A stretch of 64,000 nucleotides of DNA from an uncultured Flavobacteriaceae bacterium (lineage in GTDB: Bacteria > Bacteroidota > Bacteroidia > Flavobacteriales > Flavobacteriaceae). Under the pieces are notes generated by a model. The model saw only the letters and a list, made by a program, of their open reading frames with translations. It did no database searches and was not told the DNA's origin. Location of the stretch: the NCBI GenBank assembly GCA_947503005.1, contig CANNCA010000010.1:34952-98951 (forward strand), read 5' to 3'. Both the position numbers and the translations under genes were made by a program. Below are positions 25,586-32,470 of the stretch, piece by piece (the stretch's first letter is position 1; each line of letters starts with the position of its first letter).

Positions 25586-26155
25586 TCATGAATCTTTTAA
25601 GCCCCTTTTGAATCGGGCGAGTTCTTCCCTAGTGATTTCCAATTTTAAAAAGTCCTTTCCAAAATGGTTACTGACCAATTCGACCCGTTCCAAAACGTAT
25701 CGTAATCTGTCTTTGGTTTCTAACAGTTTTTCCTTGGTTCGATCATAGTCGATTCTTGAAACTGTGTTCATTTCGACTTTGGATTTTTGAACGGATTTAG
25801 TAACCATTTTCGGTTCCAATAATTTGGGAGCGTACTTTTTGATTTCCTCTTTGAAGAGTGATTTCAGCATGGCCTCGATATTCATAATGGGAACGTTCTG
25901 CGACTTCTCGACGGACTTAATGATCGCAATTACCGCATCGATACGCTTGCGGTTTTTCTTCTGTCCAGCGATTACATCTTTGCCGAAACGTTGGTGCGGT
26001 GAGTAGTTGTGCCATTCAAAAAAGTCCATCATGGCCGTTAAGGTATCGGCATGGGAACGGGCCACTTTTTTAGAGAAAGCACGAAAGCGGACAACGACCT
26101 TTGCCCGTAAGTTCAAAGCCAGATAGTCATACTTGTATTTGTTTTTCACCTTCAT
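25586..26155 (-). CDS. BfmA/BtgA-family mobilization protein
   Basis: A 189-residue DNA-binding accessory protein. The N-terminal YLALNLRAKVVVRFRAFSKKVARSHADTLTAMMDFFEW resembles a ribbon-helix-helix segment as in BfmA/BtgA proteins. The rest is a charged helical region. It is first in the mob operon (bfmA-like, mobB, coupling protein) and is expected to bind oriT and help the relaxase. The start codon directly follows one copy of a 17-bp repeat in the putative oriT region, suggesting autoregulation. Confidence 0.8.
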   Translation of the reverse strand: MKVKNKYKYDYLALNLRAKVVVRFRAFSKKVARSHADTLTAMMDFFEWHNYSPHQRFGKDVIAGQKKNRKRIDAVIAIIKSVEKSQNVPIMNIEAMLKSLFKEEIKKYAPKLLEPKMVTKSVQKSKVEMNTVSRIDYDRTKEKLLETKDRLRYVLERVELVSNHFGKDFLKLEITREELARFKRGLKDS

Positions 26156-26536
26156 TTTGCAACAAACTTTTTCAATGTTTCAGGGGTCTTCCGAATGTTT
26201 TGCAACAAACTTTTGACCTATTCCTAGGCTGAATTCAGGCCTAAGACAACTATAATCAATTCATTTTCAAGGCATTGAAAAAGAAATCAAACATCATAAC
26301 ATCGCTTTAGCGTGTTATCCTCTTGCTATTCCTTTTTCCCCCGCAGGGGTCAAAAAAAATACCTTTCCCTCAAGGTAAAGGCTCTTAGTGCTACAAGGAT
26401 AAAAACACGGTTTTTTAAGAGGGAAATAGACCCTTTTTTAAGGAATCCGTATCGAATATGGGAAAGGGTTGCATTTCCCTAAAAAGAGAAAGGCAACTTT
26501 TACAAGTCGCCCTAATCGTTAAAAATGGCATTTTCA
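26156..26536. other. Non-coding mob leader, candidate oriT
   Basis: About 380 bases without a gene, directly upstream of the mobilization operon, where oriT normally lies. A 17-bp direct repeat TTTTGCAACAAACTTTT occurs at 26155-26171 (touching the bfmA-like start) and 26198-26214. An imperfect palindrome TAGGCTGAATTCAGGCCTA follows at about 26225-26243. Farther on, GGGAAAT and ATTTCCC form distant arms (about 26424-26500), and T- and A-tracts are frequent. These fit protein-binding repeats plus a nick region, but no nick sequence is recognised. Confidence 0.5.
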
Positions 26537-26734
26537 TTACATCGAAAATGTGAATTTGTAATTGTACAGGTTTCGGATGGCTTCCTCGTTTAGAAGTTCG
26601 CCGTAGTCCAGACCATTTTCAATGGCATATGATTTGAGATCTTTGCCAAATTGTAGTTCGATTTCTTGTTTGGATTTGGACAGTAACCGCTCTTGGGTTT
26701 CCCCATCCAAGTTGTTGTAATTCAGATATACCAT
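26537..26734 (-). CDS. Small hypothetical ICE protein, 65 residues
   Basis: An acidic, soluble 65-residue protein with no recognised domain; the middle QEIELQFGKDLKSYAIENGLDYGELLNEEAI is helical. It lies 17 bases downstream of radC on the same strand and is probably co-transcribed. The tail YNYKFTFSM is hydrophobic. A typical small backbone gene with unknown role. Confidence 0.55.
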   Translation of the reverse strand: MVYLNYNNLDGETQERLLSKSKQEIELQFGKDLKSYAIENGLDYGELLNEEAIRNLYNYKFTFSM

Positions 26735-26751
26735 AATTCTAAGGTTTCAAA

Positions 26752-27201
26752 TTATAGGATGCCCTCATCCGCAAAACTGTAGTAGTCTCCATTGGACACG
26801 ATAATCAAATGGTCCAATAGTTTGATGTCCAGTAGTTGGGCAGCGTCTTTGATTTTTCGGGTGATCTGTCTATCCGCAGTACTGGCTTTTAAAGTTCCGC
26901 TCGGATGGTTATGGGTCAAGATAATCGCTACGGAAAGGGTCTTTAAAACCACGGCAAACAGGATTCTCAAATCTACTAGCGTTCCTGTTATTCCTCCCTG
27001 CGAGATCTGATAGATTCCTTTTACTTTATTGCTGTTGTTCAATAGGATTACCTTAAAGGATTCATGTACTTGAATAGTGTCTTTGTCCCAAAGTTCATGG
27101 AGCATTTCCGCAGCATCTTTGGAGGATTTTATCTTGCGCCAAAAAGGGGAGGTTATCCGCTCTTTGTAGCTCACTTTTATTTCATTAACTTGTGATTTCA
27201 T
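26752..27201 (-). CDS. radC: RadC-like JAB/MPN-domain protein
   Basis: A 149-residue protein with only the JAMM domain of RadC. The zinc motif is visible as IILTHNHPSGTLKASTADRQIT (H-x-H-P...D), preceded by the helix with SQGGITGTLVDLRILFAVVL and followed by LLDHLIIVSNGDYYSFADEGIL. The helix-hairpin-helix part of chromosomal RadC is missing. Such short RadC proteins are very common on Bacteroidetes mobile elements; their biochemical function is unsettled. Confidence 0.9.
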   Translation of the reverse strand: MKSQVNEIKVSYKERITSPFWRKIKSSKDAAEMLHELWDKDTIQVHESFKVILLNNSNKVKGIYQISQGGITGTLVDLRILFAVVLKTLSVAIILTHNHPSGTLKASTADRQITRKIKDAAQLLDIKLLDHLIIVSNGDYYSFADEGIL

Positions 27202-27230
27202 TGCTTATGATTTATGTTAGTAGTAATGAA

Positions 27231-27270
27231 AAAGAGGGCAGTACTTTTGCGAGAATGCCCTCTTTCTTTT
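27231..27270 (-). terminator. Bidirectional terminator between ssb and radC
   Basis: AAAGAGGGCA (27231-27240) pairs perfectly with TGCCCTCTTT (27256-27265). T-rich tracts lie on both sides: TTTTTC after the stem on the minus strand, TCTTTTT on the plus strand. It would stop the leftward ssb transcript, so radC probably has its own promoter at 27202-27230. Confidence 0.8.
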
Positions 27271-27285
27271 TAGTACTTCAATGCA

Positions 27286-27639
27286 TTAGACTGCCTTGTT
27301 TTCGTTCTTGGCACCCAACAATAAAACCTCGCTAACAATCACTTCGGTGATGTACCTTTTTTCGCCGTCTGTGGTCTCATAGCTTCGAGCGGTCAATTTG
27401 CCTTCGATGGCAATTTCCTTACCCTTGCTTGCATACTTCTCAATAATTTCGGCGGTCTTGTTCCAAGCTACCAAATTGTGCCAGTGGGTACTTTGCACTT
27501 TCTCGCCCTTGGCATTGTGATAGTTCTCATTGGTCGTCAATGAAAAACGGATTACTTTTTTACCACTTTCCAAAACGGTCATTTCGGGGTTGTTCCCCAC
27601 GTTGCCGATCAATTGGACTTTGTTTCTAAGATTACTCAT
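27286..27639 (-). CDS. ssb: Single-stranded DNA-binding protein
   Basis: A 117-residue OB-fold SSB: LRNKVQLIGNVGNNPEM, VIRFSLTTNENY, STHWHNLVAWNKTAEII and GKEIAIEGKLTARSYE are the standard SSB strands. The long disordered tail and acidic tip of chromosomal SSB are absent (it ends NENKAV), as often seen in element-encoded copies. It coats single strands during transfer. Translation appears coupled to the upstream 60-codon ORF through an ATGA overlap. Confidence 0.92.
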   Translation of the reverse strand: MSNLRNKVQLIGNVGNNPEMTVLESGKKVIRFSLTTNENYHNAKGEKVQSTHWHNLVAWNKTAEIIEKYASKGKEIAIEGKLTARSYETTDGEKRYITEVIVSEVLLLGAKNENKAV

Positions 27640-27818
27640 AATTGAAAAAAATTAAAATGAATTAATAGACCTGCCCGAACTTTTCGGACAGCTTTTAAAA
27701 TCGATTTACTTATTATATCCAGAGCGTTTTTCCTTTTTTTGATCTTTAACTTTTGTTCCGCTTCCTTTTTGTTGATTCCGTACGATTTCATGATTTTTGT
27801 TTTTGATTTACTTCCCAT
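27636..27818 (-). CDS. Small lysine-rich ORF upstream of ssb
   Basis: A 60-residue, very basic peptide (SKSKTKIMKSYGINKKEAEQKLKIKKRKN) whose stop overlaps the ssb start as ATGA. The coupling makes a real gene plausible. Composition is too simple for a family call, and it could instead be a translated leader. Confidence 0.35.
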   Translation of the reverse strand: MGSKSKTKIMKSYGINKKEAEQKLKIKKRKNALDIISKSILKAVRKVRAGLLIHFNFFQL

Positions 27819-28237
27819 AGGGCCTTCGCTGTTACCTTTTTTGATGCTGTATCGGATTCAATATCCGGGCTTGGTAAGACGTATAAAAAAGAGGCCCGAT
27901 AGGGGCCTGGTTTATGCCGTCGTCCAAGAATGGATGTTGTTATTTTGCTGTCAAAAAAAGGTAATGGAGTGGGTGCAGGAAATAAGTCAAAGCTGACTAG
28001 TGGGATTCCTACTCAACGGGAAAAGGAAATAAAATGGAGCCGGATTCTACTGAAGTAGTTTTAGTATTAAAGGTTTTTGAACTACGTTGCTATCAAATTC
28101 TTTGACCTTATGGTAATATTTTCTATGGAAAGGTTTTTCTTTTTGTGGAATTATCGGCTCCGTTTATTTATCCAGCCAGATAGGTCTTGACCGTATAATA
28201 AAAAGATTGAATGTTTTCTTGTTTTAAATATAGTCAA
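27819..28237. other. Non-coding gap between ICE genes and response regulator
   Basis: About 420 bases with no convincing gene. It holds a leftward terminator (27883-27908) and a widely spaced inverted repeat GGAGCCG/CGGCTCC (28036-28042 with 28155-28161). Gene content changes here from conjugation to regulation and secondary metabolism, so an element boundary is possible, but no direct att repeat or tRNA fragment is visible. Confidence 0.45.
27883..27908 (-). terminator. Leftward intrinsic terminator
   Basis: On the minus strand AGGCCC and GGGCCT (27903-27908 with 27892-27897) form a GC-rich 6-bp stem with a five-base loop, followed by CTCTTTTTTATAC. It can end transcripts arriving from the response-regulator side. 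Confidence 0.65.
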
Positions 28238-28939
28238 CTATAAAAATCCTTTTTCACGAGCTCGGTGAATTAAATCGCGATTTGTTCCTTCTGATATTCC
28301 GAAAAAAATCTTCAGGTTTTTTTTCCTTCTTTCAATACTCGCCATTGAAAGTGGGATGTGTTTTGGAAGATTTTTCATTTTTTCACCAATCGAAATATAG
28401 TAAAGTATTTCTTTATCGAAAGTGTTAAGTTCTTCATGATTTGGAATATTCAAAGGCAGGACCTTTTGAACTTCCTTACAGTAGAAATTTCCATTTTTCA
28501 ATACATTGGCTATTGAATCAAATAGTAACTCGGGAGTTATTTGACTTTTGATAATAAATCCATTTGGGTTTAAATTTTTCAAAATGTATTTGATTCTTAA
28601 AGCGTCACCTAGCATGGTCAATACTATAATTTTAATATCGGGATAGAGTTTTCTTATTTCCAAGCCTAGGTCTTCACCATTTTTTATATTCCCAGAATCC
28701 GATGCTGGCAGGTTAATATCCAGAAGAACTACTTGATAAGGGGTATGGGTATTATTTTCTAATATTTTTATTGCTTGATCACAATTATTTGCTTTTCCGA
28801 AATTCCATTCATAATCTTCAGCATACATTTTTAATGTAAGTTCATAACCCCATATGGTCATCGGGTGGTCATCCACTATTAGGATGTTCAGCTTTTTTTC
28901 GTATAAAGCTTGACTTTGAGAAATTTTCAAATAGGACAT
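28238..28939 (-). CDS. Orphan response regulator, receiver plus LuxR-type HTH
   Basis: A 233-residue protein. The receiver domain has LNILIVDDHP (Asp23/24), the phospho-acceptor in VVLLDINLP (Asp74), IIVLTMLGDALR and the conserved Lys in GFIIKSQI. The C-terminal NTFDKEILYYISIGEKMKNLPKHIPLSMASIERRKKNLKIFF (read in pieces) is a LuxR/GerE-like HTH. No histidine kinase is adjacent. It is transcribed away from the biosynthetic genes across a 630-base intergenic region. A TACTTTTG (-7-like) box lies at 28949-28942, only a few bases before the start codon, which would give an almost leaderless mRNA. Confidence 0.88.
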   Translation of the reverse strand: MSYLKISQSQALYEKKLNILIVDDHPMTIWGYELTLKMYAEDYEWNFGKANNCDQAIKILENNTHTPYQVVLLDINLPASDSGNIKNGEDLGLEIRKLYPDIKIIVLTMLGDALRIKYILKNLNPNGFIIKSQITPELLFDSIANVLKNGNFYCKEVQKVLPLNIPNHEELNTFDKEILYYISIGEKMKNLPKHIPLSMASIERRKKNLKIFFGISEGTNRDLIHRAREKGFL

Positions 28940-29347
28940 AACAAAAGTAGTTTTTCTAAAATTTGGACTATGAAAAAATATTCAATACAGCTTTTTTACA
29001 CATTCAATTAGAACATATATGAATTATAAAAAGTGGTTTAGGGTTTTAGTTGGTCATCGAATTATGTTAAATATAGTAACAAAAGCGATATGATGGCATT
29101 AAATGACGCGATTTGAGGGAAAATCCCTCACTTTAATTTTTATATGATACCAGTATTGAAACTATTTTTTGAGGTCCTCATGGTATAATATTTTGTTTTT
29201 GTTATAAAAATATCACAAATTCAGGCGATTGTTAAGCTTTTAGTGCCTTTAGATTATTGTTAGAAGATTGATGGAAAAACCATCAAATCATGTAATCGTA
29301 ATTTCCTACATTAGAGTTGTAAAAGTTCTCCCCCCAAAAGGAAAAAT

Positions 29348-29373
29348 TCGATGTGAGTCGGAGCGGCGGAGCC
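29348..29373 (+). repeat. 26-bp GC-rich element, copy 1
   Basis: The element starts TCGATGTGAGTCGGAG and ends CGGCGGAGCC. It matches copy 2 at 29478-29503 at 25 of 26 positions (one C/T difference). The two copies lie 130 bases apart in the leader of the NusG-like gene. Confidence 0.85.
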
Positions 29374-29477
29374 GTATCTCAACCAAACTAAATACTTTTT
29401 GCGCTATTTGTCCCAAACCCTTAGTGTAAAATTCTGACATTTTGTCAAACTACCAAACAATTTAAGATATATACCAA

Positions 29478-29503
29478 TCGATGTGAGTCGGAGTGGCGGA
29501 GCC
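29478..29503 (+). repeat. 26-bp GC-rich element, copy 2
   Basis: Same element as 29348-29373 with one substitution, ending 67 bases before the NusG-like start codon. It contains GGCGGAGCC, loosely like the GGCGGTAGC part of the E. coli ops site bound by RfaH. That resemblance is suggestive only. Confidence 0.85.
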
Positions 29504-29570
29504 TCGTTTTATCAAGAGCTGGTCGTAGTGTATAATCAAACATAACGTAACAAGTAAAAACAATCTAAAA

Positions 29571-30098
29571 ATGAGCAAACTGAATATTGGATGGCACGTT
29601 TTGTATGTTAAGACTAAGCACGAAAAGAAGATTGATTTGCTGTTGAAAGACCTCGGAATAGAATCTTTTCTTCCTTGCGTGAAACAAATAGTTCAATGGA
29701 GCGACCGCAAAAAGAAAGTTCAAAAACCTCTCTTTCCTTCCTATATATTCATCAATATAAAATCAAAAAGTGAATTTCATAAACCTTTAAAGATAGATGG
29801 AGTTTTTAAGTATCTGCGTTGCGGAGAACACTTTGCCAAAGTACGGACTCAAGAACTGTATAAGATTAAACAATTTTTGCAATTAGAAGGTATTTCAGAG
29901 GTAGTGGCCACAGGTAAAATACCTTGTAAAGGAGAAAGAATGACTATTAACTATGGCCAGCTAGACGGTTTGGAATGTGAAGTAATGAAAGTGAACAACA
30001 AGAATAAGATTCTTGTTAGGATAGAATCTTTGAAAAGGGATATTACAGCCGTAGTACCACCTAGTTTTCTGACAAAAAGGTCTTCTTTAAACAAATGA
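29571..30098 (+). CDS. NusG-like transcription antiterminator (UpxY family)
   Basis: A 175-residue specialised NusG paralogue. The NGN domain spans residues 1-105 (WHVLYVKTKHEKKIDLLL, ESFLPCVKQIVQWSDR, PLFPSYIFI, GVFKYLRC). The KOW domain follows (CKGERMTINYGQLDGLECEVM, ILVRIESLKRDITAVVPPSFL). In Bacteroidetes, UpxY proteins promote transcription through long polysaccharide operons. Here the gene heads about 34 kb of same-strand genes ending in trans-AT PKS genes, so its likely target is that run. Unlike housekeeping NusG it stands alone, not beside ribosomal-protein genes. Confidence 0.9.
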   Translation: MSKLNIGWHVLYVKTKHEKKIDLLLKDLGIESFLPCVKQIVQWSDRKKKVQKPLFPSYIFINIKSKSEFHKPLKIDGVFKYLRCGEHFAKVRTQELYKIKQFLQLEGISEVVATGKIPCKGERMTINYGQLDGLECEVMKVNNKNKILVRIESLKRDITAVVPPSFLTKRSSLNK

Positions 30099-30197
30099 TA
30101 AACATGGAATAGGGAATTGAAGGAAATACCCGCTGATTGACAATGTACGCCTTAGAGTTTATCTCCCACAACAATCATTAATTAAGATTTTTTGATG

Positions 30198-30246
30198 GTA
30201 AATACTTCAAAACTAGAACTTGTTCACTTAAAGTACCAGTATTTAC
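30198..30246 (+). promoter_or_regulatory. Stem-loop between NusG-like gene and flippase gene
   Basis: GTAAATACT (30198-30206) is complementary to AGTATTTAC (30238-30246), enclosing a smaller GAAC-TT-GTTC hairpin. There is no T-run directly after, so it is more likely a structured leader than a terminator. Confidence 0.4.
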
Positions 30247-30331
30247 ATTAAGTCGATGACATCAAAATTCGCCACTATTTGGGTGGATACTTTCTTCGTA
30301 ATTTGGATTATAATTTTTCAATAATAACCGA

Positions 30332-31300
30332 ATGAAATACATTGTTAAATTATTGAAGATTTTTGTGCCGCTTGGAATTGGAATATATCTGACTTGGTAT
30401 TTTATAGGTGGTTTGAGCGAACATGAGTTTTCGGAAATGAAGAATTCAATACTCACTGCCGACTACTTTTGGATTTTGACAGCTATTCTAATAGCGTTTT
30501 TAAGTCATGTGAGCAGGGCCAGGAGATGGATTTTGTTAGTTGAACCATTAGGATATAATCCAAAATTGTCAAATGCGTTTCATGGGGTCATGTCCTGTTA
30601 CATAATTAATTACACGATACCTAGGTCCGGTGAATTCGCCAGGGCCGGTCTCATGGCAAAATATGAAAACATTCCATTTGTAAAGGGTTTTGCAACAATT
30701 GTGGTGGAAAGGTTTTTTGATTTAGTAATGCTGGGAATAGTTGTTTTGATAACGGGGTTTGTACAGGTTAATACAAAAGAGTTCCAACAAATTGGGAATA
30801 ATGATTCTGGGAATTATAGTGATTTCATTCCATGGATTGTCTTAGGAATTTTAGTCGTGACCTTAATTGCATCACTACTATATCTGAAAAATAAGAGGTT
30901 TCGTGCATTTTTTAAGAAAAAAATGAAAGGAATTTGGGAGGGCCTCAGCTCTTTTAAAAAAATGAAAAGAAAATGGCAATTCTATGGACATACCTTGTTC
31001 ATATGGATTTGTTATATAGGGGGTGTTTGGATTTTCTCCCAAGCTTTTGAACAGACCAGGGACATGACCCTTGGCTGTGTTTTGGGTGCATTTACAGTTG
31101 GAGCGGCTGCCATTGCTCTTGTGCCCGGGGGACTTGGGGCATATCCTCTTGGGGTCAATAGTGTTTTAGTCCTGTATGGTATAAAATTCGAGGGGTTTGG
31201 GATATTCATGTGGGTGGTTCTAACTTGCGTAATAGTGTTCCTAGGTCTTCTCTCATTATTCCTGATTCAGCGGCAAGAAACTATCAGTAATTCTATATAG
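30332..31300 (+). CDS. Flippase-like membrane protein (lysylphosphatidylglycerol synthase TM family)
   Basis: A 322-residue polytopic protein with about eight transmembrane helices. The pattern SHVSRARRWILLVEPLG, YIINYTIPRSGEFARAGLM and VVERFFDLVML, then VPGGLGAYPLGVNSVLVLYG near the end, matches the UPF0104/LPG-synthase transmembrane family, whose members include flippase-like proteins. It lacks the soluble synthase domain. The neighbouring dolichyl-phosphate-type glycosyltransferase suggests lipid-linked sugar handling. Whether it serves the polyketide pathway or cell-surface glycans is open. Confidence 0.85.
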   Translation: MKYIVKLLKIFVPLGIGIYLTWYFIGGLSEHEFSEMKNSILTADYFWILTAILIAFLSHVSRARRWILLVEPLGYNPKLSNAFHGVMSCYIINYTIPRSGEFARAGLMAKYENIPFVKGFATIVVERFFDLVMLGIVVLITGFVQVNTKEFQQIGNNDSGNYSDFIPWIVLGILVVTLIASLLYLKNKRFRAFFKKKMKGIWEGLSSFKKMKRKWQFYGHTLFIWICYIGGVWIFSQAFEQTRDMTLGCVLGAFTVGAAAIALVPGGLGAYPLGVNSVLVLYGIKFEGFGIFMWVVLTCVIVFLGLLSLFLIQRQETISNSI

Positions 31301-31646
31301 GTGGGTTTTAAAAGAATCAAATGTAAGGATATAGGTATTTTACCAAGACTGCCAGATGTCATAAATAATTCGCAGAGACATTACACTTTGTAAATGTTTA
31401 GATGAAATGCCAAACGATATAGTCCAATTCTGGATTTGTCCATATTGTTATCTCGCTAGTTGCCAAAAATAGAAAAATCCGGGTTCTAATTCTTCTAATC
31501 TAGCGATCTACACGAATATTGTTTGGACTAAATAATGGAGATTGTTTCATTGAGTGCAGAATTTTTGAATCAAGATATTGAACTGGCAAAGGACATTTGT
31601 TACTCTGCCTAATTTTTAAGCAGTAAACTATTTTCAAACGATAAAT
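31301..31646 (+). other. Gap with nested inverted repeats before GT2 gene
   Basis: No gene in these 346 bases. TAGTCCAA (31420-31427) pairs with TTGGACTA (31523-31530), and inside it TCGCTAG (31453-31459) pairs with CTAGCGA (31500-31506), giving a nested fold of about 110 bases. It could be a structured leader or attenuator in the operon. Confidence 0.5.
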
Positions 31647-32390
31647 ATGAAGCAAATAATAGTAGTACCATGCTATAATGAGGAAGTGAGATTTCCTTAT
31701 CAAGATTATGCTGATTTTATTTCAAAAAACGAATCGTTTTTCATTTTTGTAAATGATGGAAGTACCGACAAAACACAGAAAACACTTTTACGTCTTAAAG
31801 AGCGCTTTCCAGATAAAGTTGAAGTAATCGAGGAGAAAGAAAATCAGGGTAAATCCGAGGCTGTACGTATAGGGATAAGACATGGAGTGTCCAATTTTGA
31901 ATGCGATTTAATTGGCTTTATGGATGCCGATCTTTCCACTAAACTAGAGGAAGTATATCATTTTCAGGAAATCTTTAAAAGCAAAAAAGAGATACTGTTC
32001 GTTTTTGGCTCCAGGATTGCCAAGATAGGTTCTGAAATTAAAAGATATTATTGGAGACACTATATCGGAAGGGTAATGGCCACAATTTTTAGTTCATACC
32101 TGAATATTATGGTGTATGACACCCAGTGCGGAGCTAAGTTTTTTCGCCCTAGACTTGCTGAAGTTATTTTTAAAGAAAAATTTTTATCGAGATGGTTGTT
32201 CGACATAGAGATTTTCAAGAGAATGGAATTCTCTGGGTTTGGTATTGAAGACTATTCCATAGAGCTTCCATTGACATCCTGGATAGAACAAGGCGGGTCC
32301 AAGATTTCCCTAAAGGACATGTTTAAATTTCCAATTGAATATTTTAGAATAGTTAGGCACTACAGGCAAACTCTTTCTCAATCTTTCTGA
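31647..32390 (+). CDS. Family 2 glycosyltransferase (dolichyl-phosphate sugar synthase-like)
   Basis: A 247-residue GT-A enzyme: VVPCYNEEVRFP, FIFVNDGSTDKT, GKSEAVRIGIRHG and the metal-binding IGFMDADLST. GSRIAKIG, then the acceptor-side MVYDTQCGAKFFRP and SRWLFDIEIF, are typical of dolichyl- or polyprenyl-phosphate glucosyl/mannosyltransferases. It lacks the C-terminal membrane helices some relatives carry. It probably transfers a sugar from a nucleotide donor to a lipid phosphate in the membrane. Sandwiched between flippase-like and GH3 genes. Confidence 0.88.
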   Translation: MKQIIVVPCYNEEVRFPYQDYADFISKNESFFIFVNDGSTDKTQKTLLRLKERFPDKVEVIEEKENQGKSEAVRIGIRHGVSNFECDLIGFMDADLSTKLEEVYHFQEIFKSKKEILFVFGSRIAKIGSEIKRYYWRHYIGRVMATIFSSYLNIMVYDTQCGAKFFRPRLAEVIFKEKFLSRWLFDIEIFKRMEFSGFGIEDYSIELPLTSWIEQGGSKISLKDMFKFPIEYFRIVRHYRQTLSQSF

Positions 32391-32470
32391 AAAGGGTATT
32401 GCAAACATTAATATAGTACTTTCCGACAGTAACTCTAATAAAAACATTTAAAACCAAAAATATCTACATC

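Larger units (their letters stand above)
28940..29570 (+). promoter_or_regulatory. Long structured leader upstream of the NusG paralogue
   Basis: These 630 bases hold no gene. They include perfect hairpins TGAGGGA-AAA-TCCCTCA (29114-29130) and TTGATGG-AAAAA-CCATCAA (29268-29286), a TATAAT-like hexamer near 29183, and two copies of a 26-bp GC-rich element (29348-29373 and 29478-29503) that stand out in AT-rich surroundings. This looks like a control region for the long rightward gene run. Which bases are transcribed is unknown. Confidence 0.5.

Noticed and set aside
27739..27996. 85-residue rightward frame
   Set aside because: It runs antisense through the small basic ORF and across a leftward terminator, with no recognisable domain or start signal.
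28036..28161. Distant GGAGCCG/CGGCTCC arms as an ICE att site
   Set aside because: Seven-base inverted arms are too short and are inverted rather than direct. No matching copy was seen near the integrase tail.
29348..29503. CRISPR-like repeats
   Set aside because: Only two copies 130 bases apart, with no regular spacer series and no cas genes.
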